A stretch of 64,000 nucleotides of DNA from Flavobacteriales bacterium (GTDB taxonomy: Bacteria; Bacteroidota; Bacteroidia; Flavobacteriales_G; Salibacteraceae). Positions 43,071 to 51,400 of the stretch are shown in pieces; the first letter of the stretch is position 1; each line of letters opens with the position of its first letter. Location of the stretch: contig DNTB01000020.1 in assembly GCA_003499525.1 (NCBI GenBank), positions 62,001 through 126,000 of the forward strand, in the 5' to 3' direction. A program made the translations under genes and the position numbers. The notes beneath the pieces are model-generated. The model was not told where the DNA came from, did not search any database, and saw only the letters and a program-made list of their open reading frames with translations.

Positions 43071-43073
43071 GTG

Positions 43074-43081
43074 CAAATGTA
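43074..43081 (-). promoter_or_regulatory. Promoter-like element immediately before guaA (TACATTTG)
   Basis: Minus-strand TACATTTG ends 4 nt before the guaA ATG. It matches TAnnTTTG but lacks an upstream TTG. If active, the guaA message would be leaderless; it could also be a chance match. Confidence 0.3.
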
Positions 43082-43108
43082 TGTTTCACTCCTAAAGCCT
43101 TGCATGGG

Positions 43109-44695
43109 CTATGCGGGTTGCTTTTTAACAATCTCGTGAATTTGCAAGCCTTCCTCCCAAGGGTTCAGCTCGCCGTAAATGATAGGGATGGGGTTTTCGC
43201 CCAACATTTTGAATGCCTCTAAAAGGTTGAGCTTTCTTTCCTGAAAAGTTCCTCCCGGGAACGCTTCTTTCCTCAAACGATTCAAGACTTCCAGTCGGTT
43301 CTTAATTTTTCCCTTTCTGGCTTTTTTTACTTTTTTGTTGAGTACGAGCAGCTTACGGATCATTTGAGCTTCAGCGGCACCTGCTGAAGGAACAAGGGAG
43401 TTTTCAATGCTTTTGATCTTTTCTTTAATGACTCTGAAGTCTTCGCGGATTATTCGTTCCAGCTCGGGAAGCCCAAGATCCTCCACTTCTTCTTCTTTCA
43501 GCATCTCACTGAGAATTGTTTCATCATCACGGAATACATCAGTTAATTCAAATTGAGAAGACTGTATTTTCATCCTGCTTTGATTTCTCAAGATCAAAAC
43601 CGACGATCTGAGCTTAACCAAGGGGAAAGGAATGGAGAATCGCTTGAATGATTCTCTCAATTGCAACCAGTATGCTACTTCTGATCCGCCTCCAACATAC
43701 ATAACATTTGGAAGAACAACTTCTTGATACACCGGTCTCAACAAAACATTTGGACTAAACCTTTCCGGGTTGCTTTCTAATAATTCATTGATTTCTTCTC
43801 CTGAAAATATCAGGTCGGTATTCAGAACGGAGTATTCATCCTCCCCGGATCTGGTGATCCGTGACCTCAGGTTTTCCTCTGTATAGAAAATGTTCAAATC
43901 TCTCGGATTTACCTTTTGTCGATAGGGGTAGTTCTGAAGTGTTTTGAATACAGATTTATTTGTAATCTGCCGTTCCATCTCCATTTGAAAATATGGCACA
44001 AATGCCTTCTTAAAGGTTGAGTTGTTCGCGTCGACTACTACCAATCCGTACTTCTCGAAAAGACGGTACACCAATTTTCGGGTCGCCCCGGTCAAAAGAG
44101 TTTTATCAGTGTAGCAATCTCTGAGGAGTTGAATAAATTCCTGACAAGCCTTACAATTGTCTATGCGCCGCTCAATTTCATCCAGCCAAGACAGGTCATC
44201 CATTCCAAAATCTCCAACCATACCTTTTTGATCGCTATTCCAGGTAATTTTCTCATTCTCAAACCAGAAATGATTGATCTCCTCAAAGTCATGATCTTCT
44301 GTGGCCATCCAGTATATTGGAACAAAATGAAATTGTTTGTACTTCCTATTCAAGTCTTCTGAAATTCGAATGACGGTCAGAATCTTGTAGATAAAATACA
44401 TTGGACCCGTGGCCAGATTGAGCTGATGCCCTGTTGTGACGGTGTACGTGTTGTTCTGTCGAAGTGCTTGAATGTTTGCGACGACGGATGGATGTCCGCC
44501 CGAATACTCGGCTTCAAGATTCTCAGATAATACATTTCTATCGAGACCTCTAAAACCCGATCTGGCGGAAATTGCTTTTTCTACATTATCCAATGAAGGA
44601 TATAACTCATAGAGATGTTGCAGCGCGGGATCATTACGCAAATAATCCAGTACTATTGGCGGGACTATTTTTTTGTTGAATTCAATACTCTCCAA
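43109..44695 (-). CDS. bshC: Bacillithiol biosynthesis cysteine-adding enzyme BshC
   Basis: 528 aa from TTG 44695, 11 nt after the rimO stop; no ATG precedes the conserved core. BshC adds cysteine to glucosaminyl malate to form bacillithiol, the low-molecular-weight thiol that replaces glutathione in Firmicutes and many Bacteroidota. Signature segments: TVTTGHQLNLATGPMYFIYK (about 86-105), FVPIYWMATEDHDFEEI, and the central YVGGGSEVAYWLQL. A coiled-coil stretch lies near 430-470. bshA and bshB are not in this window. It belongs to the ftsY-rimO-bshC run. Confidence 0.94.
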   Translation of the reverse strand: MESIEFNKKIVPPIVLDYLRNDPALQHLYELYPSLDNVEKAISARSGFRGLDRNVLSENLEAEYSGGHPSVVANIQALRQNNTYTVTTGHQLNLATGPMYFIYKILTVIRISEDLNRKYKQFHFVPIYWMATEDHDFEEINHFWFENEKITWNSDQKGMVGDFGMDDLSWLDEIERRIDNCKACQEFIQLLRDCYTDKTLLTGATRKLVYRLFEKYGLVVVDANNSTFKKAFVPYFQMEMERQITNKSVFKTLQNYPYRQKVNPRDLNIFYTEENLRSRITRSGEDEYSVLNTDLIFSGEEINELLESNPERFSPNVLLRPVYQEVVLPNVMYVGGGSEVAYWLQLRESFKRFSIPFPLVKLRSSVLILRNQSRMKIQSSQFELTDVFRDDETILSEMLKEEEVEDLGLPELERIIREDFRVIKEKIKSIENSLVPSAGAAEAQMIRKLLVLNKKVKKARKGKIKNRLEVLNRLRKEAFPGGTFQERKLNLLEAFKMLGENPIPIIYGELNPWEEGLQIHEIVKKQPA

Positions 44696-44706
44696 GCGAA
44701 TTGCTT

Positions 44707-46014
44707 TTAGTGTGGCAATGCAAATAAATCATAGGGTTCCACAGAATCGACCTTTACCTTGTAAAATGATCCTGATTTCCATCCTCTTGTAGCATCTACT
44801 GGAATAAAAACTTCATTGTCTACTTCTGGAGAATCATGTTCTGTGCGGCCCACCCAATACCCGGACTCCGCACGATCGATTAAAACTTTTTGAACAGATC
44901 CTACTTTTGCCAGATTATGCGCCAGAGAAATATCCTGCTGAGCTGCCATTACTTCTTCCATTCGCCGTTTTTTCACTTCCTCCGGGACATCATCTTTAAG
45001 AAGATGTGCAGTTGTGTCTTCTTCATGAGAATAGGTGAACACGCCTACACGATCGAATCTCTGTTCTTCCAACCATCCAAGAAGCATTTCGTGATCGACA
45101 TTCCGTTCTCCGGGAAAGCCTGAAATCAAAGTCGTTCTTATTGCTATATCAGGTACGGTGTTTCTAATTTTTTCTAATAATCGATTTGTGGCCCCGGCAT
45201 TGCTCATTCTGCGCATTCTTTTGAGCATATAGTCGCTAATGTGTTGGAGAGGCATATCCAGATAGTTGCAGATGTTGGTCCGGTCACGTATAGTAGGCAA
45301 TATTTCTTCCGGAAAGGCAGATGGATAAGCATAATGTAGTCTTATCCATTCTATACCCTCTACATCAGCAAGGCGAAGCAAAAGCTCATTAAGCATTCTT
45401 TTACCGTAGATGTCAATACCGTAGAAGGTCAGGTCCTGAGCAATCAATAGGAGTTCTTTAACTCCTTTTCGAGCAAGATTAGAAGCCTGGTTCACAAGAT
45501 CTTCCATCGGGAACGATGTATGGCCACCACGCATTAAAGGGATAGCACAAAACGAACATGTTCGGTCGCAACCTTCGGATATCTTGAAATAAGCATAATG
45601 TGAGGGTGTTGTAATAAGACGCTCTCCAACAAGTTCCTTTCGGTAATCTGCTTTGAGTGTTTTTAGAATTCGGGTAAAATCATGTGTTCCATACCAGCCG
45701 TCAACTTCAGGCATTTCTGCCTTTAGATCGCTCATATACCGCTCTGATAAACAACCCATTACAATAATTTTTTGGGTTCTGCCCTGTTCTTTAGCATCTA
45801 TCCAGTGAAGGATAGTATCTATAGACTCCTCTTTGGCATCACCTATGAAACCACAGGTATTAATGAGTACTGTATGAGGGTCTTCGTGAGTTAAATCCTG
45901 AAGAATTCTGCCGGTTTGTAGTCTTCCCATGATCAATTCAGAATCATATAAATTCTTGGAGCAGCCGAGGGTAACTACATGCACCTTTTCATCTTTTGTG
46001 GACTTAGTCTTCAT
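44707..46014 (-). CDS. rimO: Ribosomal protein S12 methylthiotransferase RimO
   Basis: 435 aa, ATG start directly after the ftsY stop with no gap. This radical-SAM enzyme adds a methylthio group to an Asp of ribosomal protein S12. Three domains: N-terminal UPF0004 (about 10-125; VTLGCSKN, INTCGFI and the third Cys in MGCLSERY hold one cluster), radical SAM (about 140-370; CDRTCSFC, FCAIPLMRGGH) and a C-terminal TRAM domain (about 370-435). Identity as RimO and not MiaB follows from the segment PLMRGGHTSFPMEDLV and the short TRAM end. Confidence 0.95.
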   Translation of the reverse strand: MKTKSTKDEKVHVVTLGCSKNLYDSELIMGRLQTGRILQDLTHEDPHTVLINTCGFIGDAKEESIDTILHWIDAKEQGRTQKIIVMGCLSERYMSDLKAEMPEVDGWYGTHDFTRILKTLKADYRKELVGERLITTPSHYAYFKISEGCDRTCSFCAIPLMRGGHTSFPMEDLVNQASNLARKGVKELLLIAQDLTFYGIDIYGKRMLNELLLRLADVEGIEWIRLHYAYPSAFPEEILPTIRDRTNICNYLDMPLQHISDYMLKRMRRMSNAGATNRLLEKIRNTVPDIAIRTTLISGFPGERNVDHEMLLGWLEEQRFDRVGVFTYSHEEDTTAHLLKDDVPEEVKKRRMEEVMAAQQDISLAHNLAKVGSVQKVLIDRAESGYWVGRTEHDSPEVDNEVFIPVDATRGWKSGSFYKVKVDSVEPYDLFALPH

Positions 46015-46974
46015 TTAATCGCTAAAAATTGAATCGACAAATGTCTTTTTGTCAAAGATCTGGAGGTCTTCAATTTTTTCACCAACCCCAATATATTTCA
46101 CAGGTACCTGAAACTGATCGGAAACACCGATGACGACTCCGCCCTTGGCTGTTCCATCCAGTTTAGTCAGTGCAAGTGCAGAAACTTCGGTAGCTTCCGT
46201 AAAGTGCTTAGCCTGTTCGAACGCATTCTGTCCAGTGGAAGCATCGAGCACTAATAGTACTTCATGCGGTGCATCCGGAATCACTTTCGACATGACGGAT
46301 TTTATTTTTGAAAGCTCCTTCATCAAATTCACTTTGTTGTGCAATCTTCCTGCGGTGTCAATAATTACGACGTCTGATCCTTTTGAAACGGCTGAGGACA
46401 AGGTATCGAAAGCTACCGAAGCTGGGTCAGAGCCCATTTTCTGGGAAATAACAGGAACGTCCACTCTTTCTCCCCAAATCTTGAGTTGGTCAATTGCCGC
46501 GGCCCGAAAAGTATCCGCTGCTCCAAGCATCACGGAGTAGCCACTTTTTTTCAGTTGATAGGCCAGTTTACCAATGGTTGTGGTTTTGCCCACTCCATTA
46601 ACACCAACCACCATGATGACGTAGGGAACTTCTTTTTTTGGAATGATGAGTTGATCCTCTCCCAGAACATCATTATCAGCAAGTAAGGTGGCAATTTCTT
46701 CTCTCAAGATTTTGTTCAATTCATTTGTGCCCAGGTATTTGTCTCGAGCTACACGTTTCTCTATTCTTTCAATAATTCGCAAAGTGGTATCCACACCAAC
46801 ATCAGAAGTAACCAGAATTTCCTCCAGCTCATCCAACACCTCATCATCCACTTCAGATTTACCGGCCACTGAGCGGGAGAGCTTTGTTAGAATACCCTCT
46901 TTGGTTTTTTGGAGTCCCTGATCGAACTTCTCTTTCTTTTCTTTGTCTCTTGAAAATATATTACGCCACCCCAT
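46015..46974 (-). CDS. ftsY: Signal recognition particle receptor FtsY
   Basis: 319 aa from ATG 46974 (MGWRNIFSRDK); an in-frame TTG at 46995 overlaps the promoter. FtsY docks ribosome-SRP complexes at the membrane for cotranslational insertion. N-terminal four-helix bundle (about 10-100), then the G domain with P-loop GVNGVGKTT, DTFRAAAIDQL, DTAGRLHNK and TKLDGTAKGG. The long acidic A domain of E. coli FtsY is missing, as in most bacteria outside Gammaproteobacteria. First gene of the ftsY-rimO-bshC group. Confidence 0.96.
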   Translation of the reverse strand: MGWRNIFSRDKEKKEKFDQGLQKTKEGILTKLSRSVAGKSEVDDEVLDELEEILVTSDVGVDTTLRIIERIEKRVARDKYLGTNELNKILREEIATLLADNDVLGEDQLIIPKKEVPYVIMVVGVNGVGKTTTIGKLAYQLKKSGYSVMLGAADTFRAAAIDQLKIWGERVDVPVISQKMGSDPASVAFDTLSSAVSKGSDVVIIDTAGRLHNKVNLMKELSKIKSVMSKVIPDAPHEVLLVLDASTGQNAFEQAKHFTEATEVSALALTKLDGTAKGGVVIGVSDQFQVPVKYIGVGEKIEDLQIFDKKTFVDSIFSD

Positions 46975-46992
46975 TTTCTCTGCAAAATCGGC

Positions 46993-47020
46993 CAAAATTA
47001 AATAAAAAAGGCCCCTTCAA
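46993..47020 (-). promoter_or_regulatory. ftsY promoter, upstream element inside the terminator loop
   Basis: On the minus strand TTG (47020-47018), 17 nt, then TAATTTTG (47000-46993). The TTG lies in the end of the stem and the loop of the rpmB-rpmG-DUF4295 terminator. The ATG at 46974 is 19 nt after the second element. Confidence 0.6.
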
Positions 47021-47031
47021 TTGAAGGAGCC
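47002..47031 (-). terminator. Rho-independent terminator of the rpmB-rpmG-DUF4295 operon
   Basis: Minus strand: GGCTCCTTC, loop AATT, GAAGGGGCC (9 pairs, one T-G), followed by TTTTTTATTT. On the plus strand the stem has a mismatch at the wobble, so it is built for the minus strand. About 30 nt after the DUF4295 stop. Confidence 0.88.
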
Positions 47032-47059
47032 CCGTCAATGCTGTGCTCTGCAAACTAAA

Positions 47060-47212
47060 CTACTTTGCCAGATAGTCTTTAACCGCGTCCACTGGTAATA
47101 TCTTCTCTTCAAAGAAATACGAACCAGTTTCTTTAGATTTCACTGCCTTAATGACCTTTGTGATGTCTTTTGCTCCACCCCTACCAAGGGTTGCTACAGT
47201 TTTCTTAGCCAT
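47060..47212 (-). CDS. DUF4295 small basic protein
   Basis: 50 aa, ATG 47212 to TAG 47060. It starts MAKKTVATLGRGG and continues with KDITKVIKAVKSKETGSYFFEEKILP, ending YLAK (read as separate segments). This matches DUF4295, a Bacteroidota-specific family of about 50 residues almost always found right after rpmG and rpmB. The basic N-terminus and the ribosomal operon suggest a ribosome-associated protein, but that is inference. The gene is 6 nt after rpmG and is followed by the operon terminator. Confidence 0.88.
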   Translation of the reverse strand: MAKKTVATLGRGGAKDITKVIKAVKSKETGSYFFEEKILPVDAVKDYLAK

Positions 47213-47218
47213 GGTCTG

Positions 47219-47404
47219 TTATTTTATCTCTTTATGAACGGTTACTTTTTTCAAAATCGGATTGTACTTCTTCAGCTCAAGTCTGTCAGGAGTATTTTTC
47301 CTGTTTTTTGTTGTGATATACCTTGATGTACCGGGCATCCCACTCGTTTTATGCTCTGTACATTCCAGAATAACCTGAATTCTATTACCTTTTTTCTTTG
47401 CCAT
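47219..47404 (-). CDS. rpmG: 50S ribosomal protein L33
   Basis: 61 aa, ATG start, 12 nt after rpmB. Standard L33 sequence: NRIQVILECTEHK, SRYITTKNRKNTPDRLELKKY (with a break after KNT) and a basic end. Only one cysteine is present, so this is the zinc-free form. Member of the rpmB-rpmG-DUF4295 operon. Confidence 0.95.
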   Translation of the reverse strand: MAKKKGNRIQVILECTEHKTSGMPGTSRYITTKNRKNTPDRLELKKYNPILKKVTVHKEIK

Positions 47405-47416
47405 CTCTTACAGTTA

Positions 47417-47656
47417 TTAGCCTTTATAAAAGCCTTTTTCACGGGCTTCTTTCAGACAAACGCTAAGTCCTTTTTTATTGATGTTCCTTATTCCTGCGGC
47501 AGACACTTTCAATGTAATCCACTTATCCTCCTCGGCGAGGTAGAATTTTTTTACATGCAGGTTGGGTTTAAAAACTCGCTTCGTCTTCTTATTGGAATGA
47601 GAAACGTTGTTTCCAACCATTAATTTTTTACCAGTTATTTCACAAATATTCGCCAT
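47417..47656 (-). CDS. rpmB: 50S ribosomal protein L28
   Basis: 79 aa from ATG 47656 (MANICEITGKKLMVG); the frame opens at 47698 but a promoter overlaps that part. L28 is a basic 50S protein. Expected segments are present: GNNVSHSNKKTKRVFKPNLH, KWITLKVSAAGIRNI, and the end KEAREKGFYKG. First gene of its operon with L33 and DUF4295. Confidence 0.96.
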   Translation of the reverse strand: MANICEITGKKLMVGNNVSHSNKKTKRVFKPNLHVKKFYLAEEDKWITLKVSAAGIRNINKKGLSVCLKEAREKGFYKG

Positions 47657-47695
47657 TGGAAATCCTCTTGCTGTTCTGTTTCTGAAAACGGGGTG

Positions 47696-47703
47696 CAAAT
47701 ATA
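47696..47703 (-). promoter_or_regulatory. Promoter of the rpmB operon (TATATTTG)
   Basis: Minus-strand TATATTTG followed by CACCCC. A CTG (one mismatch to TTG) lies 19 nt upstream. The element is 40 nt before the rpmB ATG, leaving a leader of about 34 nt. Confidence 0.6.
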
Positions 47704-47721
47704 GACTTATTTCTGAATTTT

Positions 47722-48966
47722 TCAGGCGCTAATTAATTCTTTTCGAAGCATATGGAGCGCTGTTTCTGCACTGACACGGATGTTCGTAGTTCTATCTTTT
47801 AAGAAATTGTATTTGCGTGCTTTCAATCCGTTCTTACCTGCTACCGCCATCCAAACTGTACCTACAGGTTTTTCCTCTGTGCCTCCATCAGGACCGGCGA
47901 TACCTGAAATTGCGATACCATAGTCTGTATTCATTAACAGCCGGACATTTGTTGCCATTTCAGAAACCACTTCCATACTGACTGCCCCATGATCGGCAAT
48001 AGTACTTTCCTGGACATTGAGTCGATCTATTTTTTCCTGATTGCTATAGGTGATCAAACCACCAGGAAAGTATACTGAACTTCCCGGAACGCTTGTTATT
48101 AAATGGGAGAGATAACCACCAGTGCAGCTTTCGGCGGTTGCAACCGTTTTTCCTCGTTGTCGAAGAATTTCTCCCACAATATCTTGTAATGAGCGATCTC
48201 CCAATCCATAAATCATTCCGGGTATTACTTTATGCAACTCCGCAGTCCACTTCTCGATTTGTTGATTCATAGCATCCAAATCATCTCCTTCCAAACCAAT
48301 TCTTAGCCGAACTTTTCCAATAGAAGGAAGATATGCGAGCTTGGCCCCTTCCATCTCAATCATCATTTGCCAATCTCTGATGCGCTCCATTAATGAGGAC
48401 TCTCCCAATCCTCGTGTAAGAACGGTATACTCAACTCGTTTTACTCCTTTGGTATTTTGAGCGATGAAAGGCAATACCTCGCTCTTCATCATATCTTTCA
48501 TTTCAACAGGTACACCGGGCATAGAAACTACAATCTTTCCGTCCTGATGAAAAAGCATACCAGGGGCTGTGCCTATCTGGTTTTTTATCGGGATACAGGA
48601 CTCCGGCACCATCGCCTGTTCCCTGTTGACCTCTGGCATGGGCACCCCAATGCGCTTAAATACAGCTTTAACATCCTCAAAAACACTTTCATTAAATACC
48701 AGTTTCGTATTGAAGAAACTGGTTAGTGCATTCTTGGTAAGGTCATCGTTTGTTGGGCCTAGTCCACCCGTAATCAATACAATGTCACTCTCCTGTAACG
48801 CTCTCTTGAGCGTTTTATGAATGGCTTTTTGTTCATCCTTAATCGTGGAGATTCTATTAGCCCGCATACCAATTTGCAGAAGTTGAGCAGCCATCCATTG
48901 CGAATTAGTATCCACAATCTGGCCAATAAGGATTTCATCACCAATGGTTATTATTTCAACACTCAT
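47722..48966 (-). CDS. cinA: CinA-family protein (ADP-ribose pyrophosphatase-like and nicotinamide nucleotide deamidase domains)
   Basis: 414 aa, ATG start. The N-terminal molybdopterin-binding-like domain (about 1-170: ITIGDEILIGQIVDTNS, ITGGLGPTNDDLT) is linked by a middle part to a C-terminal PncC domain (about 255-410: VATAESCTGGYLSHL, GISGIAGPDGG). The full-length protein takes part in NAD-linked nucleotide salvage; the competence link is only historical. The name follows the two-domain family; enzymatic specificity is not proven. It is divergent from the nucleoside phosphorylase gene, with only 20 nt between the starts. Confidence 0.92.
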   Translation of the reverse strand: MSVEIITIGDEILIGQIVDTNSQWMAAQLLQIGMRANRISTIKDEQKAIHKTLKRALQESDIVLITGGLGPTNDDLTKNALTSFFNTKLVFNESVFEDVKAVFKRIGVPMPEVNREQAMVPESCIPIKNQIGTAPGMLFHQDGKIVVSMPGVPVEMKDMMKSEVLPFIAQNTKGVKRVEYTVLTRGLGESSLMERIRDWQMMIEMEGAKLAYLPSIGKVRLRIGLEGDDLDAMNQQIEKWTAELHKVIPGMIYGLGDRSLQDIVGEILRQRGKTVATAESCTGGYLSHLITSVPGSSVYFPGGLITYSNQEKIDRLNVQESTIADHGAVSMEVVSEMATNVRLLMNTDYGIAISGIAGPDGGTEEKPVGTVWMAVAGKNGLKARKYNFLKDRTTNIRVSAETALHMLRKELISA

Positions 48967-48970
48967 TTCT

Positions 48971-48978
48971 CAAAGGTA
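48971..48978 (-). promoter_or_regulatory. cinA promoter at the start codon (TACCTTTG)
   Basis: Minus-strand TACCTTTG ends 5 nt before the cinA ATG; TTTG lies 24 nt upstream (49006-49003). A leaderless message is predicted. Confidence 0.55.
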
Positions 48979-48986
48979 GATTTACA

Positions 48987-49874
48987 ATGTTATATGTTTG
49001 GACAAATCAAAAAGAATTGGCTTCTCTAATAAGTTCAGAATTAATCAAGGCTAATAGTGGTAAAGTTTACCATCTAGATCTAAGAAAAGAAGATATTTCA
49101 GATACCATTATTCTTGTTGGTGATCAGGATAGGGTCGCTAAGATTTCTTCCAGGTTTGAATCCATAAGATTCAAGAATCAGCATCGCGAATTCGTCACTC
49201 ATACGGGCACTTACAGAGGTAGAGATCTTACAGTCATGTCTACTGGAATAGGAACCGATAACATCGACATTGCCATCAATGAACTGGATGCTTTGGTCAA
49301 TTCGGATCCAGATGAAGGTCTTGTTAAATTGACGTTGTTGCGTTTGGGAACGAGTGGTGCGCTGCACAATGACATTCCTATCGGTTCTTTTTTAATGAGC
49401 TCAGGAGCATTGGGACTGGACGGTCTGATGCATTATTACCGCACTCATCAATCATTTGAGGAGCAACAGATTCAACAGGCTTTAGCTCGTGAAATAGATT
49501 GGCCAAAAAATGCCGCTAAACCCTACTATTTTGATGCAGACCCGCAACTAATGAATACTTTATGCGGGGATGGAATTCTATCGGGTATTACAGCAACAGC
49601 TCATGGTTTTTATGGGCCACAGGGAAGAAGACTTAGGGCGGAGTTGAGCACTGATATTGCTACCTCTCTGGCCGAATGGAAGTATGATACCCTGCGCATA
49701 ACAAGTTTTGAAATGGAAACCTCTGCTTTGTATGGGTTGAGCAAGACACTAGGGCATAGAGCCTGTACGATTTGTGCCATTATTGCCAATCGGAGCCAGG
49801 GTGTTTTTAGCTCAGACTATCAATCTATTGTCGACCAACTCATTGAATATGTGCTCAATAAGTTAACAACTTAA
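48987..49874 (+). CDS. Nucleoside phosphorylase, uridine phosphorylase-like
   Basis: 295 aa from ATG 48987. A promoter element (48993-49000) lies inside the first codons, and homologues, as I recall them, begin close to the SELI segment. TTG 49017 (285 aa) may therefore be the real start. The protein shows the PNP/UDP fold: DTIILVGDQDRVAKI, VMSTGIGTDNIDIAINEL, LRLGTSGAL and the C-terminal FEMETSALYGLSK, in which Glu-Met-Glu binds ribose. It cleaves nucleosides with phosphate; uridine is the best guess. The related nucleotide gene cinA is divergent. Confidence 0.85.
   Translation: MLYVWTNQKELASLISSELIKANSGKVYHLDLRKEDISDTIILVGDQDRVAKISSRFESIRFKNQHREFVTHTGTYRGRDLTVMSTGIGTDNIDIAINELDALVNSDPDEGLVKLTLLRLGTSGALHNDIPIGSFLMSSGALGLDGLMHYYRTHQSFEEQQIQQALAREIDWPKNAAKPYYFDADPQLMNTLCGDGILSGITATAHGFYGPQGRRLRAELSTDIATSLAEWKYDTLRITSFEMETSALYGLSKTLGHRACTICAIIANRSQGVFSSDYQSIVDQLIEYVLNKLTT
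48993..49000 (+). promoter_or_regulatory. Promoter candidate for the nucleoside phosphorylase gene (TATGTTTG)
   Basis: TATGTTTG is a perfect TAnnTTTG match 6 nt inside the longest reading frame. With a transcript start near 49006, translation would begin at TTG 49017. No exact upstream TTG was seen. Confidence 0.5.
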
Positions 49875-49921
49875 TTGTTAAAAGAAAATTCATACTCATT
49901 TAATACAGAAAATCGTCGTGG

Positions 49922-49929
49922 TAGATTTG
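49922..49929 (+). promoter_or_regulatory. Promoter candidate for the SirB1-type gene (TAGATTTG)
   Basis: TAGATTTG in the gap after the nucleoside phosphorylase gene, 31 nt before the ATG at 49960. No TTG at the right distance. Confidence 0.45.
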
Positions 49930-49959
49930 GTTTGGTTAAAAAGCCGATAAATAGCTTCG

Positions 49960-50823
49960 ATGAGTAAGGATATTCAGTCGTTAATAAATCTCCTGGATGA
50001 CCCCGATGAGGGGATATTTGGGCACGTTCGAAACGAATTGAAGACCATTGGATCTGAAGTTATTCCGAGTCTGGAATTTCATTGGGAACGCAATAGAACA
50101 AATCCTATTTTCCAAAACAGAATTGAAGAACTCATTCATGAAATTCAGATCGAGAATATCAAAATTGAGTTGACCGCGTGGAATGAGCAGCCTACTCCTT
50201 CTCTTGCTGAGGGCATCTCTATTATATCCAGGCTCGAGTATCCTGAGGTCACAAAGGAATATGTTGATGAAGCCATTCGCGAATTCAGCAAGGAAATATG
50301 GCTCGAGCTGAATGACCAGCTGACGGCACTGGAAAAAGTCCGTATCATCAATCACTTTTTGTTCGATGTACATGGTTTCAGTGGGAACTCTGACGACTAC
50401 CATGCTGTGGTCAATAATTTCCCCCACGTTGTAATGCAACAGAAAACAGGAAATCCCCTTTCGTTATCCATAATCTACATTCTGATAGCAGAAAGATTGG
50501 AATTGCCCATATACGGAATCAATCTACCAAGACATTTCATTGTAGCTTACGTGGATGAGTTCTTTCAAGAAAACAATGGTGAAATGCAACCCATTCTATT
50601 CTATATAAATCCATTTTCATCAGGAGGGGTTTTTGGAAAACAAGAACTCATTGATTTTTTAGAAAGAATCAATATTGACTACAAGGAATCTTTTGCCTCA
50701 CCTTGCGACAATCGCTCAATAGTTAGAAGGATGCTCAATAATCTTATTTTTTCGCTTTCGAGAGAAGGTCGTCATGATGACGCAGCAGAGCTGAAAGAGC
50801 TTCAAAACGTTCTTACCGAATAA
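49960..50823 (+). CDS. SirB1/transglutaminase-like protein
   Basis: 287 aa, ATG start. The family (COG2912) has an inactive or modified transglutaminase fold of unknown role. The core is around residues 130-215: FLFDVHGFSGNSDDYH, KTGNPLSLSIIYILIAERL, LPIYGINLPRHFIVAY. The NPLSLS and PRHF motifs are typical. The N-terminal helices (about 5-65) resemble HEAT-like repeats. No signal peptide. Its last 11 nt overlap the convergent sugar transferase gene. Confidence 0.83.
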   Translation: MSKDIQSLINLLDDPDEGIFGHVRNELKTIGSEVIPSLEFHWERNRTNPIFQNRIEELIHEIQIENIKIELTAWNEQPTPSLAEGISIISRLEYPEVTKEYVDEAIREFSKEIWLELNDQLTALEKVRIINHFLFDVHGFSGNSDDYHAVVNNFPHVVMQQKTGNPLSLSIIYILIAERLELPIYGINLPRHFIVAYVDEFFQENNGEMQPILFYINPFSSGGVFGKQELIDFLERINIDYKESFASPCDNRSIVRRMLNNLIFSLSREGRHDDAAELKELQNVLTE

Positions 50824-51397
50824 TTCTAAGTATCGTTCGAAAGATTATTTTCAAATCCACCCCAATAGATTTTTCCCTAATATATTTCAGGTTTAAGTTC
50901 AATTTAGTCGGCATTATTTCCTCGATATACATTTTGTATGGATCTTCTGCCTGAGCCAATTGCTGGCTCTCATCAACATACTCAAGGGTAGCATAATCGG
51001 TTAATCCGGGTCTAACGGAAAAGACTATTCTCTGGTCTTCGGAATATAGTTCAACATATTCAGGAACTTCTGGTCTGGGACCTACTACACTCATATCTCC
51101 TTTCAGAATATTGAGCAGTTGCGGTAGTTCATCCAGTTTGTACTTCCTCAAGAAGAATCCGGCTCGAGTTACTCTCGGGTCCCGATCTCCAACGGTAATC
51201 TTCACTATGTCATTATTTGGATGCATAGTTCTGAATTTCAACAATTTGAATAGCTTTCCACCTTTTCCTACCCGTACCTGACGATAAAAAATCCCACCCC
51301 TCGAATCAAAGACAATCCACAAACCGATGACGAGAAAGAAAGGAAGAACTAACAGCAGTAGAGCTAAGGAAGAGAATATATCGAATAGTCGTTTCAA
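50813..51397 (-). CDS. Sugar-phosphate transferase initiating surface glycan synthesis (PglC type)
   Basis: 194 aa from TTG 51397; no ATG precedes the conserved start. It moves a sugar-1-phosphate from a UDP-sugar to undecaprenyl phosphate, the first step of O-antigen or capsule repeat synthesis. The short monotopic form: one re-entrant hydrophobic segment (LALLLLVLPFFLVIGLWIV, about 11-29), then KLLKFRTM, KYKLDELPQLLN and GDMSVVGPRPEVPEY. It lies 3 nt downstream of the aminotransferase, so they are cotranscribed. The sugar may be an amino-sugar made by the neighbour. Confidence 0.92.
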   Translation of the reverse strand: MKRLFDIFSSLALLLLVLPFFLVIGLWIVFDSRGGIFYRQVRVGKGGKLFKLLKFRTMHPNNDIVKITVGDRDPRVTRAGFFLRKYKLDELPQLLNILKGDMSVVGPRPEVPEYVELYSEDQRIVFSVRPGLTDYATLEYVDESQQLAQAEDPYKMYIEEIMPTKLNLNLKYIREKSIGVDLKIIFRTILRIIR

Positions 51398-51400
51398 GGA

